Shown here: positions 1 through 12,673 of the stretch, in pieces
How the letters are laid out: each line of letters begins with the position of its first letter
How positions within the stretch are numbered: the first letter of the stretch is position 1
Assembly: GCA_025266875.1 (NCBI GenBank)
Contig: JALLLT010000009.1
Coordinates: 310,001 to 374,000 of the forward strand
DNA length: 64,000 bases
Reading direction: 5' to 3'
Source: Fennellomyces sp. T-0311
Lineage: Eukaryota > Mucoromycota > Mucoromycetes > Mucorales > Lichtheimiaceae
Notes under the pieces: generated by a model
Told to the model about the DNA's origin: nothing
What the model saw: the letters and a program-made list of their open reading frames with translations, nothing else
Databases searched by the model: none
Translations under genes and position numbers: made by a program

Positions 1-388
1 CGCGATCTGCCTGGCGTTTCGACATGGTGGATATTCTGAGGGAAAACCAGCCTTCAAAAAACCCATTTTTTTTAAAGCGGCTTAAAAAAATCTTTTGCCA
101 CTCCGCCTTGACAACCATTCTGTTGTCAGGGTGCTTGGTGATGAGAAACTCCAATAATAGTGAGTTTTGCCTCGTTATTCCTGCTCCTTGTGCTAGTAAA
201 ACTCTTGGGAGTATCGGAGGGAGCATTGTTCGCGTAACTTCCGCGGGAATCGGTATTAGATGGATTACTCTATCCCATATTCGTCGAAGTTGTCCACAAT
301 AACGCCTGAGTATATCGACAGTAGAGGCATCAGGAGTAATTTGGGTCTTCGGTGAGCAAACACTGGGCAGTGCTTGTGATTGGGTTTA
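1..388 (-). CDS. Partial hypothetical protein running off the left edge
   Basis: Read on the minus strand, the frame whose last stop is TAA at 386-388 stays open for about 128 codons to the window edge. That is unlikely by chance at this base composition. The residues look protein-like, with LRRIWDRVIHLIPIP and EWQKIF near the left end, but I recognise no domain. No start is certain. A possible acceptor (CCCAG) near 366-371 suggests this is an internal or last-but-one exon. A separate ATG in a good context at 400-402 opens another frame that stops after about 45 codons. It could be a host gene or a transposon-derived frame; function unknown. Confidence 0.4.
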
Positions 389-402
389 TCATTGAGAGCC
401 AT

Positions 403-1595
403 GGCATTCAATTATTACTTGAACTTATACGCTACAAAGCCATTATGCTTCTCGATATGTCACTTTATGTGATGCATGATGGCCAAACGACTAACTGAGA
501 TACATAGCTGGGAAAAAAAAACCTTGTGCATAAGCCCTATGAATACTCTACGTAAAGCTTAGATAGAGTAGCTTGATCGGTATCATCCTGAGCGGGTTGA
601 TGGACAGTATGGCAGTAATTGGTCAAGTTGTTTCAAAGCTATCTCTCCCATCGGGTATCGTTGCGCACATGCATCAATAATTACGAAAAACAATGCCATG
701 CACATAGGACAATAGGACTCACTATGGACGACCGTTACGGCATTTGATTCAATTCGTTAACCGAAGGTACGACGGAGTTTTTTTTCAAAGGAAGTAAAAG
801 CAAGCTTCGGGCTGGCGAACAGTGGATCCCCCTCTTAGATCCATCCATTCAAGAGTAAGTGGCAATCCATCCATCCATCCATCGACAAGGATGATGCATC
901 TGTGATGAACGGTGGCGCTTACACATATGATTAGTGAGAGATAAATGGAAGAAGAAGCGCCAACGACGTCTCAAAGCCAAGAGAAGAAAGATGAGAGCCA
1001 GAAGCAAATAAATGCATTGCTCTCTCCACGTTGAAATGGAAGCTCGTCAGTCCAAGTTTCCGCGCCTGCGCGCTCGTCCAAGCTACCCTGGTTACCTCGT
1101 GTGCTCGATTGCCAAGCTGTCGGGATCAATCGAACTTTTCTCAACGTGCGTCAATAAAAGGATCATTTCTCTTATCAAATGCTGCGTGTGCTGGTGGTGG
1201 TTGTGGCTGTGTACATGAATTTATTGCGGTGCAGATAGCATTGCCGTGCCGCTGGGTCTTAGACGATCAAGTCATTTTTAAAAGTTTTCTTTGGAGTCTA
1301 AGAACGAATCCTTTCACGGTTGCTCAAAATGGATGCGCTGGGTAGGGTGATGGGTGATCTTTATGAGGAAAGAAATGCTCATTGTGTAGGGTGGGGATAG
1401 GGAAGTGTGGAAAGGTAGGTGTGTGGAGTGTGTGGGAGGGATGGGGCTGGAGAGGGTAAACAACAGGAAGAAAAACAAAGCAAAAGTACACGTATGATTA
1501 CAAAGGGGAAGAGAGATAGACAAGGCCCGCAGCCTTTACAATAATAGAAAGAATACTAGAAGACAAGTTGTAGCTTTTCCATCGCAAGATGTAGT
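403..1595. other. Intergenic region without a supported gene
   Basis: This stretch lies between the left-edge frame and the 3' end of importin beta-1. It contains short low-complexity runs, including a CCAT repeat, and a purine-rich stretch around 1380-1520 whose minus-strand open frame is compositionally biased and unlike a protein. The part nearest 1595 should hold the importin 3' UTR and polyadenylation signals. I see nothing else. Confidence 0.5.
867..884. repeat. CCAT tetranucleotide microsatellite
   Basis: About four perfect tandem copies of CCAT. A further imperfect copy lies just upstream at 840-848. Confidence 0.8.
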
Positions 1596-4500
1596 TTACT
1601 GTGTAGCCCGCTTGATCATCTACGCCCGCCAGTCAGTACCCGCAAACACCCACGCCCTCGCAACTTACTTCTTTAGCCCATCGTGCTGTCTCCTTTGTAC
1701 TCGTTCCGTAGTGACGGCTTGTTCTGGCTTCCCGGAGGAGAAGAGGAACCCAGTCGGCTTGGAGGAACTGCTTGAGCTGTCCACCGAACGCATCTGCCAA
1801 ATCACTGCAAACAAAAAAAAAGAGCATCAGCACCGCCTGCTCGTTGTCCACAACCATCATACATTACCCCAAGAGACCAATCAGCGCCCTCGTCAAAGGA
1901 TCCGAGCGGTTGGGGTCCACGGCCAATGCGTTCATAAAGTGGAAGATACCCTGCATATACGGTAAAAGAATGGCCACTCGCTGGGTGCCCGCCAAGCCCT
2001 GGACGATGCCGACATACGCCTCAACATTGCCTTCGTGGAGCGTGTTGACGTAGTCGATCATTTCATAGTTATCCTTCTCGGCGCGCATGCTGCCGGCTTG
2101 CTGCAAGACCATCATGACGATCTCAAGGTAAGGCTCAAACTTGTCACCGATGGCCAGTGCAACATCGCCAAAGCACGACAGGATGTTGGGCTTTACCGAA
2201 CGATGCAGCACTGGGCTTTGCAGGTTCGACACCAGGAGTTGCATGAAGGTGTTGCAGTACACTGTCACGCCCTCGCCCAATGCGCGACACAAGTCGCCAA
2301 TCAGCCCAACAGCAATTGAGCAGAGCTGGTATTCAGCAGGATTTTGAAGAGCGGCGCACAAGATGGGCACGAAAGGCTCGGCGTATCGTGAGAAATCGCC
2401 CTCCAAAGCACTGGTCATGGCTCCGATGGCCAAGAATGCGTCTTCCATGATGGTAGATTGCTTGGACGTGTTGTTGAGAAGCTGCAGGAGTCCAGTCATG
2501 ATGCGATCGGCCACAGAGGCAATGTCTCGCGAGAGACGGCGGATGCAGTTCTATCAAGAGGGCCAAGTTAATATCGCTACATCTATCATAAAGAACAAAA
2601 CTTACTGTAAGAACACCAAGCAAGCTGGATTGCAGTTCGCTGTGTTCAGCTCTTTCGTCAGCACCGACAAGCTGTGTCTCCATGGCGATGGTTTGATCCA
2701 AACGGTCCAAGATGGCCAATGCAATGTTTTGCACCGTAGTGATACAATCCTACAAGAAATAGTGTCAGCGACAGCGCCATAAAACGGATTTCATCATTAT
2801 CTTACATTAGCAGAGAACATGACAAGTGCCGAAATAGCTTCGTAAGCGGATGTTCTGCAGTTGGATTCGTTGTCTGCTCGCTCGGTGAACTGCAACAAAG
2901 CCGTTGTGATGCCCTCAAAATACATGGAGAGGGCGGAAGTGGGGGCTTCTTCGCCAATCGCGGGGCCCAATTGCTCAGCCAAGTTCATCAAAGACCAGCA
3001 GCAGTTGCCAACGATACGTGGGTTGTCCTGGAGACCAAGCACGAGAGCCGAGACGAGGTCGCGAAGATGGATATCAGGCTTGATACACTGGATCAACAAC
3101 TCGGAAACGCGACCCAATGTCCACGCCACGGTATCCTTGACGTTGACAATGGGGTCAGTCATCATGCCAATAAGCGTAGGAAGCGCTTGATCAACTAAGG
3201 GCATCAGGACGGTTTCTTCGGGACCATCCAAGATGGAGCCAAAGGCCATGACAGCGGCCTCACGGTATCGCCAGTCAGTGTTTTGGATGTTGGACTCGAC
3301 GAATGGCACAATGGGAGTGATGACGCTGTTTCGAACGCACTGCGCAAAGAGTGATAAGCAGGTTGCAGCGGCCATCGAAACGTTCCACTCGTCCTCGTCC
3401 TCATCTTCTTCCTGCTTCGTCAACAGCCACAACAGCACGGGCATGATGTCTCCAGTTGCATATTCGGCAAAGTTGTACAAGTTTCGTTCTGGATTCTCAC
3501 CCAATTCAGCAGCCTGTTACAGTGGTTAGTTTAGAGTTGCTCACGCGCGCGCATCTGACATGTTTACCTCCAAGGCCTCCTCCTTTAGTTCCATTTCTTC
3601 GTCACAGACCGTGGACCAGAATTCGATCGCCTGGAGCACAACCTTCTCATCTTGCTGGTTGTTCATACCGGCAATGGTGAGCTATTGGCAAACATGTTAG
3701 AGCCTCTTCATGGTATATATCACGTGCGTGTGCACTTACACCGAACAGCGCCTTCTCCATATAGTAGCGCATCTTGTCGTAATAGAGCTGCATGATCCGG
3801 ACAAGGCACTCGAAGGCTGCGACTTGCACATCACTGGACTGGCTCTGTGTAGCCTCGCAGACGACCTGCATGATGAAGTTGCGTTCACCCTCGCGCTCAA
3901 AATTCTCTTTGACGAACTCGAGCGAGTTGTTGAGGGCGCGGATGGCAGCTAGTCGGACATCCTGGCTGTAAACAAGCGTGTCAGTAAAAATAAAGTGGTC
4001 AGCTGCAATGGGCCTGACACCTACTCCTGCTCCTCCTTCCGTGCACCCTGGACAACGGCGGTTAGGATCTCGTTGGACTGGTTTTGCAAGTAGACGGGGT
4101 CCTAAGCGAATGGGCAGGTGAGCAAGTGTTTGTTGTCAAGTGTGAGATGTAGACCTACGGTAGCCTCACAAACATAGCCAATGGCCTGCAGCGTGGCCAT
4201 CTTCAAAGCTGCATTATCGGTGTTTGTGACGTTTTCAAGAACAACGCGGACCAAATCGGGCCATTGTCCTCTAGGCAGTTCAATTTCTGCAATGGCCGCA
4301 ATAACCTTAAATCGCACAAAGAGTTAACACACCGCGCAGCCGCTGCTGGATTGGACTCACCTGGCCTGCAATGTTGCCGACCATCTTTCTTTGTGTGGCA
4401 AGTGTAAGAAGTGCCTAATGGAGCCGTCAGTCAGCTTGCACAGAGCGCCTTTTTTTGCCTTCCAAACCTACCCCTTGCTTGACTTGACTTCTGCTGTTCT

Positions 4501-4952
4501 CGTCCACTGCCAACCACCGCTGCATTTGCTCTTCTTTGCGGGCGTATTCCTGACGGCAACAAACGGGGCATGAGAATTCACAGCCGTTTGGCGGAAACAG
4601 CGCACACTTACTTTGGCCGATAAACTGTTCTTTAGCGCAAGACCAGCTGCCATTCGGATGTTATCGTCAGCTTGTTCATTGGCCATTTGTTGACACAGCA
4701 AGAGAGAATACGTAGCCTAATGAAACGCGGATTTAGCGATCATTTCGATGCTTGATCCAGATCAATCGAATGCAGAATAACTTACGTAGTTCTCCTGAGC
4801 AAACAGCTCTAGTTTGTGAGTGGCATCTTCGCGAAGAGCGCGATCTATCAAAAAAAGGAGTAAATCGGTCAGATCATGCAAATGCTGATCAGCATCCACA
4901 GCCGGAGCCTACCAGGAGAAAGAGTGTGTGCGAGAAGATTAGCTACGTCCAT
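1596..4952 (-). CDS. KAP95: Importin subunit beta-1 (karyopherin beta-1)
   Basis: A nuclear import receptor that binds cargo or importin-alpha in the cytoplasm, crosses the nuclear pore and releases cargo on Ran-GTP. The protein is spread over many short exons. It begins [13 protein letters not shown] in a 40-nt first exon (4913-4952, ATG at 4950-4952), followed by helical HEAT-type repeats. Recognisable blocks are [20 protein letters not shown] near the N-terminus, the acidic loop [12 protein letters not shown] after [27 protein letters not shown], and [15 protein letters not shown]. The C-terminus LIGDLADAFG, then RTSRHYG and ARWAKEMIKRATQ, matches the family. The last two introns are 1805-1867 and 1620-1668. 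The final exon is only 24 nt. Length and motif order suggest a complete, functional gene. Confidence is high for identity and moderate for every internal splice site. Confidence 0.95.
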
Positions 4953-5421
4953 AGCGGGGTGGAATTCTCGAGAAACTGTCAGAACAACAATGAATGAGCA
5001 AAGACTGTCAAAGAAAACGAATGCAACGCTTGCCAAAGAGCAGAGTGGCGGAGTGGCAGTGGCGGCTGCACCTTTGATTTAAGTGAACAGTAAACTTACA
5101 CGTTGATTTCGTTATTTGCCGTCAAAAGAGCCAGCAAAAAAGTGAGTCGCCACGCGCGAGCAAAAAAAAAAGTCCTCTCTGGAAGCTGCGGCACGCGAAA
5201 AGCTCAAAGTCGTTGATTACGTCATTAATCATCAATGACGCTCTTTCGACTTTGGACAATGTGGCCCAGACGAAGCGCACACGCAGAGCCAGCGAGCAGC
5301 GGTCCAAGCAGTGGGCTGGAAACATCCTTTATTATAAACAATGGTACAGTGAGATGGCTGCGCGGATGACGGGGGTATACATGGGGTTTATTATTAAATA
5401 GCAACAAAAATGGTATATATT
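4953..5421. promoter_or_regulatory. Importin promoter region with CRE-like bZIP sites
   Basis: The gap between the importin start and the 3' end of the F-box gene should carry the importin promoter. At about 5216-5242 lies TGATTACGTCATTAATCATC followed by AATGACG. This is one full TTACGTCAT-type ATF/CREB site with a second half-site in the opposite orientation. This is a sequence match only; no factor is proven. Confidence 0.4.
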
Positions 5422-7730
5422 TCATGATCGCCGCAGTGCAATCGTGCTCGTGCCGTTGACGTGCTCATACTTTTCGAAATCACATGCAAGACTCACCAGC
5501 CCTCGGTCCGTGACTCCGTTGAGCAGGCTGAGCTTGACGCGCTTGAGGCCTTCGATCGTTCCCAGGGCGCACAGTGTTAGATCTGTCACACTGTCCATCT
5601 GCATGAAATTGATCTCTTCCAGCGAAGACCGCATATTCCGCATCTTTTCCAGAAACTCGTTGAGTCCAATGCCCGTGACCGAGTTGCACCGCGTTAACGA
5701 CAGTATCCGCAGGCTCTTGATATCCAACAGAGCACCAAGACTCTGGTCTGTGATGCCCGCCATGTCTGCAAACTCCAGCTCCTCCAGCAGAGACGTGTGA
5801 TGGTGTTGTGCCATTTTCTCGAAGTACGCCGTCAGCCCGTCCTCGCTTAGCCCGCTGCAGTCGAATAGCCGCAGACATTTTAGATTGGGCAGATCGCGCA
5901 GGCTGTTGAATATGGCGTTTGTGAGGTATTGCATGCCTTGTATTACGATGTTTTCCAGTGCGGGAGATCGATAAAAGATAGATGATAAAACCGATGTGCG
6001 GCAGCCAAGCGTACACTCGAACACCCGTAGCCGCTCGCCGCCAAAGTTGATCAAAGGCTCCCATGCCGGCGTGTATGGAAACCGGTTCTCGTCCATGTGG
6101 ATGTTGAGATTGAGTTCCTCGACCGTTGCGGCGTTCTTGCTGAGAATAGATATCACATCGCGTCGATTAATTTCTGCGTCGTCGGCTGTTATCGAGATAA
6201 ATCGCGACCCGGCAGGACCATATACATTAGGCACTACGGTGGGCCAGTCCCATGGAGTCGTTTGGTCGATATCGCACACATCCTCGTCAGCAGAGCCGTA
6301 GTGGAAGTACGTCACGTTGGGGCAAATCTGACTGATGGCGCCAAGTGCGTTGGGCGCGCAATGGTCGACCACAAGACACCGCAGTTTCGGACAGGCACGT
6401 AGAATGGGCTCCAGTTCGCTTCTTTGTATTAATGCTTCGAAAAACGTATTCAGCCGTAAATGTGTAATCACCCGTTTCTCTGGCAACGGTGTTTTGCCGA
6501 TAATGCGATCAAAATCGGGCGCTTCGTACGTGAGGTGGCTAAGGTTCGGACATTCCGATAGTACGTGACCTAGCACTGGCACCATGCCGGGAATGTCAAT
6601 CGAGATGTACAACTCCGTCAAAGAGATCCCGCTTTGAGACTGAAGAACCACGTCGGTGCAGAAAGTTGGTTCGAATTCAACGCCACTTTCGATTGCTGCG
6701 GTGTTTTATACGTATTAGTCATTGGGGCAACGGATTGTAACCATAGTGCAAACCGACCTAACGATTCCAGATAGCGAACCTCCCCATCCACTACCATTTT
6801 CTCGAGAAACTCCTGCATCTCCCAGTCCTCCAAGAAGTTCAGCCAGAGTTTCCGTATGTGCATCGCCACAGGCTCCACGAGTGCGATGTCGTCGGCACAT
6901 TTGAGCGTGACGTCGTGCCACGCTTCTGTACATTGTATTACCCTCTCACGCCACCGATGGCATACAGATCCGCATTCGACAAGCTCAGCTGTAGAGAGTA
7001 GAGGGAATATATTCGCCAAGATCTCGAACGGAAGAAGGCCCGGGAAATCGATCCGTTTATCTGACTGTGCCAATGCGTTCCGATGTTCCTCAGCAAGCAA
7101 GCCATAGCGCGGATCGACTGGCGACACCGATTGCAGTGCCTCTTCATAAATCTCCACGGCCAGAGTGCTTTTACCTTGCATGCAACAGATTTCGCCTGCA
7201 CGCAAGTATCCCTTGGCCGACTTGGGCGCTGCATAGATCAACTCGCGAGCAATTTGAAGTCCACCAACGAAATCGCCGCTTTTGGCATGTGCGGCCGCGC
7301 GTTTGTCAAGTGTGTTTTCCGCCTTTTCTGCAACTACTTTCAGTTTCTTGTAGCCAGTATCGCTCTTCGATAGCATGGTGAGCCCTTTGTGATACGTGCA
7401 TATTGCTTCGTCGTATCGGTCTTGCAAGATTTGGATCATGCCCGCTCGATAGTAACCCTTGAAGGTGCTGGGCGAATTGCGAATCATGGCCGATGCATCT
7501 TGGAGAGCATTGTCGAATTCTTTGAGAATGCTGTACGACCGTGCGCGTACGTCGAGCAGGTCAAGCAGTTGACCTTGGAGTTCGTCAATCGCTGTTGTTG
7601 CACGACCAATGACTTGTCTATGTTCGGCGTGTGTCAAAGTTTTGCCCGTCTGAGGCTGCCACGATTTCCGTACACCGAATGCGTCCCAATCGGCACCAAA
7701 GGCGAGGCCGAGCTGTTTTACGACTTCCAT
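5422..7730 (-). CDS. TPR, F-box and leucine-rich-repeat protein (Dia2/Pof3-like)
   Basis: Probable substrate-recognition subunit of an SCF ubiquitin ligase. Two exons joined at 6758/6695 encode 748 residues. Residues about 40-210 form TPR-like helices (NALQDASAMIRNSPSTFKGYYRAG, DEAICTYHKGL, SAKGYLRAGEI). An F-box follows at about 230-275 (FPGLLPFEILANIFPLLS, then VCHRWRE), which would bind Skp1. The rest is a run of leucine-rich repeats such as LKCLRLFDCSGLSEDGL and LRILSLTRCNSVTGIGL. This order is the one known for budding yeast Dia2 and fission yeast Pof3, which act in replication-linked genome stability; equating function is inference. The intron has an unusual donor, GTCGGT, but the acceptor restores frame exactly. 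Other TPR-F-box-LRR paralogues remain possible. Confidence 0.85.
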
Positions 7731-10700
7731 AAGTGTTGTCGAAGAAGAGAAAAGAGTTCAGGTTCAGTGCAAGCGCTGCAAAACAATATGCTGTGTCTAC
7801 AGCTCCGAAGAGTGTGTGCAAAAGGTCAGGTTGTCAGATGCTACACAAACAAGTTATACTCAGCAAAACTGTATGGCTGGCAAGCGTGCTATTTGCACAC
7901 ACACACACACACACACACAAAAGCAGCTCACCTGGACTTGTATGCGAATATTAATTGTGGCCCGAACGAGGTACAGCTTTTGTTGCTCTGCAATATATAC
8001 ACACACACACGCAGAGATACATTGCTTTCGCCTTCAGCACAGCGCACTTGTATATATATGACACACCTCTTTTTGCCGCAAGCTATCACGCATAATCGTG
8101 TTCTATTACGTCCGTTTCCGTCTACGTATGATGATCGTAGTAGATCCGAACGGTTTGATCGTACGATATTCTTTGTCATCGCTCGGACAATAAGAATGAA
8201 ATGGTCACCCGATGACTTATTATGCATGAGCGGCCCACAAGTCCTCCCCCTTGCTACGCTATTGTGATCGAGCACGCTTGCCTCGCTTACTGCTCATGTG
8301 AGCATTGTCTCGTAAGAGGAATTTCCAGTTATTAATATATTCTTTCTATCCAATCGATGCTTATCCTACTTACACACGTATCCGTTACATCGCTTTACGT
8401 CGATAATTTATCGTGTCCCAAGATTAAACGCGCGCGTTTGTAGCGCTATTACATACTATCCTACTTAATTTTCATATACTTATCTGCTACCAAGATTGAC
8501 CCAGTGTCCACATCGGGCTATTCAAAGTGTAAAATTTCCTTATTAATTTACCAAGAAAAGCCGGGTGTTTGGGGAGGCGAAATCAATTTGTGCCACCGTT
8601 GATGCACCAGAAATATGGTACCTTTGTATCATAACGATCCCAAATGAAAAAGATTACCCATTAAGCAAACACTTTAGCCTTTACATAGTAGCTTTAACCA
8701 ATATCAGCGAACATTCTCTTTACAATTTAAGCTTTGTTTTGGTCATCAACTGAACGTCGATAGCCTTAAGCTATAACAAGCCTTTGGCGTATACATACGC
8801 AACGAATTCCTTATATCTCTGGCTTTTTTAAATGGCAAAAAGTTTCTGAAAACTTATGATTTTGGTTTTTCGCCACATTACAAATCAATATATGCTCAAT
8901 TTATCCATCTGGAAAGAAGACGCTCCAACAAGTCTTTAAAACATCACGCTACTTGAGAATTTGCAAGATCCAAGCTAATCACACACATCCATATCGTTAG
9001 TTCTCGACCGTTATCAAATTCAAGGTTGTAATGTGATCATATTGTTACGATAGGCATATTTGCGTTTCACCACTGTCTTTTACTTGCGGTGTACCAAACA
9101 ATTCACTCTTTTTTCTTAAAATACCCCAGGTGTGACATCCAAAACACACATGTATCATATGTGCCAGAAAATCATGTTCCCAAATAGAGTGATATCCTAC
9201 ATTGGTATGTATCATTCTGCCCAAAAAGTATTCGATATCATTCTCACTGTTTGATCACACATCTTGGAACATCATGTTGATACGTAATTGATGTATACCT
9301 TTGGCATAATAAACATAACGCAAGGAGAAATATTTTTGATATAGAATGGCATTTTTGCTTAATTACTGCTGTCAGCAAAATTTTAGGAATACCATACAGT
9401 ATCTGCACAATTACTTTTATACATAGACTTTTTGGCCTATATATAGCTTGTACTCATCCTACAATAAGTAAGCTTTCAAATAACTAATCCATATAGCATG
9501 ATTGTCAAGCTACTGATTATTTTAAAGTGCTCGTCAATTGTTAAGCAATAGGTACTATTACCGAAAGCTCGTTTAGGCGTGTGAATGCAACTCGGATACG
9601 TCATAATGGAGTGCACTTTTCATCTGGAAAAATTACGTCATGGAAAAAGTTTAAAAGTACTGTACTCGATGTAAAGAAGACGGACAACAGGACCGAAAAT
9701 TAAGTTACGTGATTCTTGAATAGACTCAAGATATAAAAATATCAATATTACTGCTTCGATCTACCTCCAATAATCACGGGAATTATTCTGCATACTTAGA
9801 TCGATGATCGTCGCCGTGTTTCGTTTCCACGTCTTTCAAATAAGTAAAACCAGTACCACAGTCATATTGCCTGGAAAATATCGGTTAATATTGCAGAACC
9901 CATATCATAGTGATGTCTAGGTACTAAAGACTTGCAACAAACGGAAAGAATACCTTTTTAGACACGCACTTCATCATATCAATACCAAATCAACGTTACC
10001 ATCACCACCCCCGTACATGGTGTCGGCTTTTTCAGAAATGTAACTCGGTTTTTAGCCATATATGTAAAAGAACAGGGGCCAGGTGGCAAACGTTTGTATA
10101 TAGTAATGGATCGGGTTCTCTTCTCTCATCAGCTACTGATTCGTTACTTGGTGGATACAGATGCCTGTTTCACGTTTCCTTTGGATACACACACACAATA
10201 CCGCTTGATCATTCCTGATGTTAGATGCAGACATCATGTTTTCATCCAAGCCTTTGTAAAAGGCCTCACGTCGAAATGTTAATTACAGGACAGCATCTGT
10301 TAGAGCCGATGTAGGATGCTTCCACATTACGTATAAAATAATTAGTAGCTTTGGTGGTCTCACTTTGCTAGTGCAATAAAGTATTGCGGCACGCTTGGGA
10401 CGATAGATCAAAATGACTTTCAATTGCGTACGTCTACCTTTGACAAAAAAGAAGATACATACTGAGGGTACACTCTTTATACAGACGCGTTGAAAAGCAT
10501 TGCCCGGATAGCGCTTGCGATCCGAATGATTGGGACGAGTTTTATGGGCATTGAGCAGAGACATTGGACCGAGTAGAGTGCTAAGCCGAGCAGGGTTGCG
10601 GATACTACGTGTCCACTTGTTAATCAAGACTGACTCGCACCGAAAATATACTGAGGAGAATGAGTGCTTGGAAGTGAAAAGCAAGGGAAAATCAGACGGT

Positions 10701-10888
10701 GTTACGTATGAAGCAAAAGATACCTAAAGTGAGCTGATACATACATGCACGTATTCATTGTTCTGTACAGCTGATGACGCCAATATGAAAATATAATTCT
10801 ACCGATAGTAAACTGCCGCATAACGTAGACAGTGCGGCGATATACTGTGAATGAAGAGGAATTGCTGTTAGCGTTGCGAGCTATGAGC
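7731..10888. other. AT-rich gene-poor region
   Basis: About 3 kb with no gene I can support. The first few hundred bases are the 5' side of the F-box gene and contain CA microsatellites. Beyond about 8280 the DNA is AT-rich and broken by stops in all frames. The longest frames (8565-8753 plus, 10094-10282 plus, 10283-10684 minus) have no recognisable motifs. It may be old decayed sequence. Confidence 0.5.
7896..7919. repeat. CA dinucleotide microsatellite
   Basis: A perfect CA run of about 12 units. A second, shorter CA run follows at about 7999-8010. Both lie upstream of the F-box gene. Confidence 0.9.
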
Positions 10889-11120
10889 AGTCGAAATATG
10901 CTCTTCGATTCGCTTACACTGATGCTAATATTTTTGAAATACAAAATAGATATTCAAAGAGAAGACTGAATTAAAATCGGCTTTACTATGAAAAATCACC
11001 CTCTTGTACACATTGATTATGAGTCGAACATATGCTTTCTGTCATAGCCATGACGCTATACTGCTATTACGACCGAGATATCTCGTTAGAATGCTGTCTT
11101 ATTGCAAAGGGGTGATTGAT
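10889..11120. repeat. Degenerate direct repeat, copy A (left of GT15 gene)
   Basis: This stretch aligns with 12674-12921 in the same orientation. Shared landmarks in order are GTCGAAATAYG-CTTCGA, TTACACTG, GAAATAC-AAATAGAT-TTCAAAGA, CTATACT and TGCTGTCTTA. The copies have clearly diverged and carry indels. The pair brackets the first GT15 gene, as expected for leftover flanks of an old tandem duplication. Confidence 0.6.
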
Positions 11121-11328
11121 AGGTGGCCCGATATGGCATAGTTCATTGACGCAAAATGTACTGCACCCAGCCAATCCGATGAACCCACTAGGCTACACGA
11201 CCAGCAACAAAATAGTCCTACGAGAAGCAGCTTGGAGCTAACCACCGTAGAAAATGTTTCCAAAAATTTGTGTGACTCCCCTATAAAGAAGAAAGAAATG
11301 GAGCAAGTAACTTTTCATCCGTCAACGA

Positions 11329-12609
11329 ATGATAACTTTGTGCATTTCCCGGCGCAAAGTGACGCGGGGTGGTGTACCTTTTCTCGCCGCCATTGCGGTT
11401 TTAGTATTTGCTTATAATGCCTCTCTCTATCGAACCATTCCAACAAAGCTACCGTTCTTCAGCTCTATTCCAGTATACCGCAATCAGTGGAACTACAGTG
11501 CACCATCGACTATTCATTATCCAAAGCAGGAGTTTCGTGCAGCATTTGTTGCATTTGTGGAAGACAACCATGAGTCAGTTGGTAATCTGAAGCATACCAT
11601 ACGCGACGTGCAAGACAATTTCAATCAACAGTACAACTATCCGTTCTTTATATTTTCCAACACACCCTTATCCATGGAACACAAGGAACTTGTTGCATCG
11701 CTTTCTGGTGGAGAGGTGCTGTTCCACACTGTGGATGAGACCATGTATGGTTACGGGAACAACACGAACCACAGAACAGCAGAACAATCCCGTAAGCAGA
11801 TGAAAGATCAGGTAGCATACGGTGATGATATTCATTACCGTTATCGATCTCGTTTCTGGGCTGGTATGATCTTTCGGTAAGTTTATTGCTGTGCTAGACC
11901 TTCGTTGATTGATTTCATTGTAGTCATCCCGCGATACAAACTTTAGATTACTATTGGCGGATAGATCCAGGAACCGAATATCCATGCCCGATTTCGTTCG
12001 ATCCGTTCCAGTACATGCACGACAATAAAATCAAATTGTCGTTTTCTTTGGCACTGTATGAGCCATATGAAGCAATGCCATCCCTATGCGACACTGTAGA
12101 CAAATATATAGAGCAAAACCCTGGCGCATCCATGTACGGATTGATAAGGGATCAGAACGGTGAATGCACCCGGTGTCAATTCTCAAACAGTTTCCAGGTA
12201 TGTTTTCAGCACATAGGATCTTTAGATTGTGTTAATTCAAACGTGTGGGGTAGATCGGCGATTTGAATTTTTTCAAAAGTGATGCATATCGCGCATACTT
12301 TGATTACATTGACAAGGCAAATGGCATATTCTACGAACGATGGTAAGGCAGCTGATTGCGTATGGATAGCTTTGGAATAACATTGGGAAAAGGAGTGATT
12401 CCATGATACAGTCACTCGGTGCAGGTTTACTTTTGGAAAAGAAGGACATCCATCGTTGGGAGGACATTGGATTCCGCGCGTCGTTTCAACAGTTGTATTG
12501 TCCCACGGAACGATCACTATGGCTTCGATGCGCCTGTCGCCCGGAGAATAACTTTGATACTAATCCCCTTAGCTGTATATCCACCTATTCGAAGCTTCCT
12601 AATAACTAA
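11329..12609 (+). CDS. GT15 alpha-1,2-mannosyltransferase (Kre2/Ktr family), diverged copy
   Basis: Golgi type II membrane enzyme that adds alpha-1,2-mannose from GDP-mannose to N- or O-glycans. Four exons (11329-11876, 11924-12197, 12254-12342, 12393-12609) encode 375 residues. A short cytosolic tail precedes a membrane anchor (VPFLAAIAVLVFAYNASLY). The catalytic domain has family blocks VGNLKHTIRDVQDNFNQQYNYP, FWAGMIFRHP, DYYWRIDPGTEYPCPISFDP, LALYEPYEAMPSL (position of the conserved YE-x-TIPTLW motif) and IGDLNFFKSDAYRAYFDYIDK, then LLLEKKDIHRWEDIGFR. All junctions keep frame. It is on the plus strand and much more diverged than the two GT15 copies at 37 and 43 kb. The C-terminal cysteine block is partly altered. 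It sits between repeat copies A and B. Confidence 0.85.
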
Positions 12610-12673
12610 AAGTTTGACCGTATTTGATGCTGAAAGCCACGTATTGTGATTCAGATGTCTGTATTCCATCAAC

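Noticed and set aside
1314..1523. 69-codon hydrophobic minus-strand frame
   Set aside because: Derived from a purine-rich low-complexity tract; no conservation signal visible.
10283..10684. 133-codon minus-strand frame in the gene-poor region
   Set aside because: Residue composition is not protein-like, there is no motif, and the frame lies in AT-rich decayed sequence.
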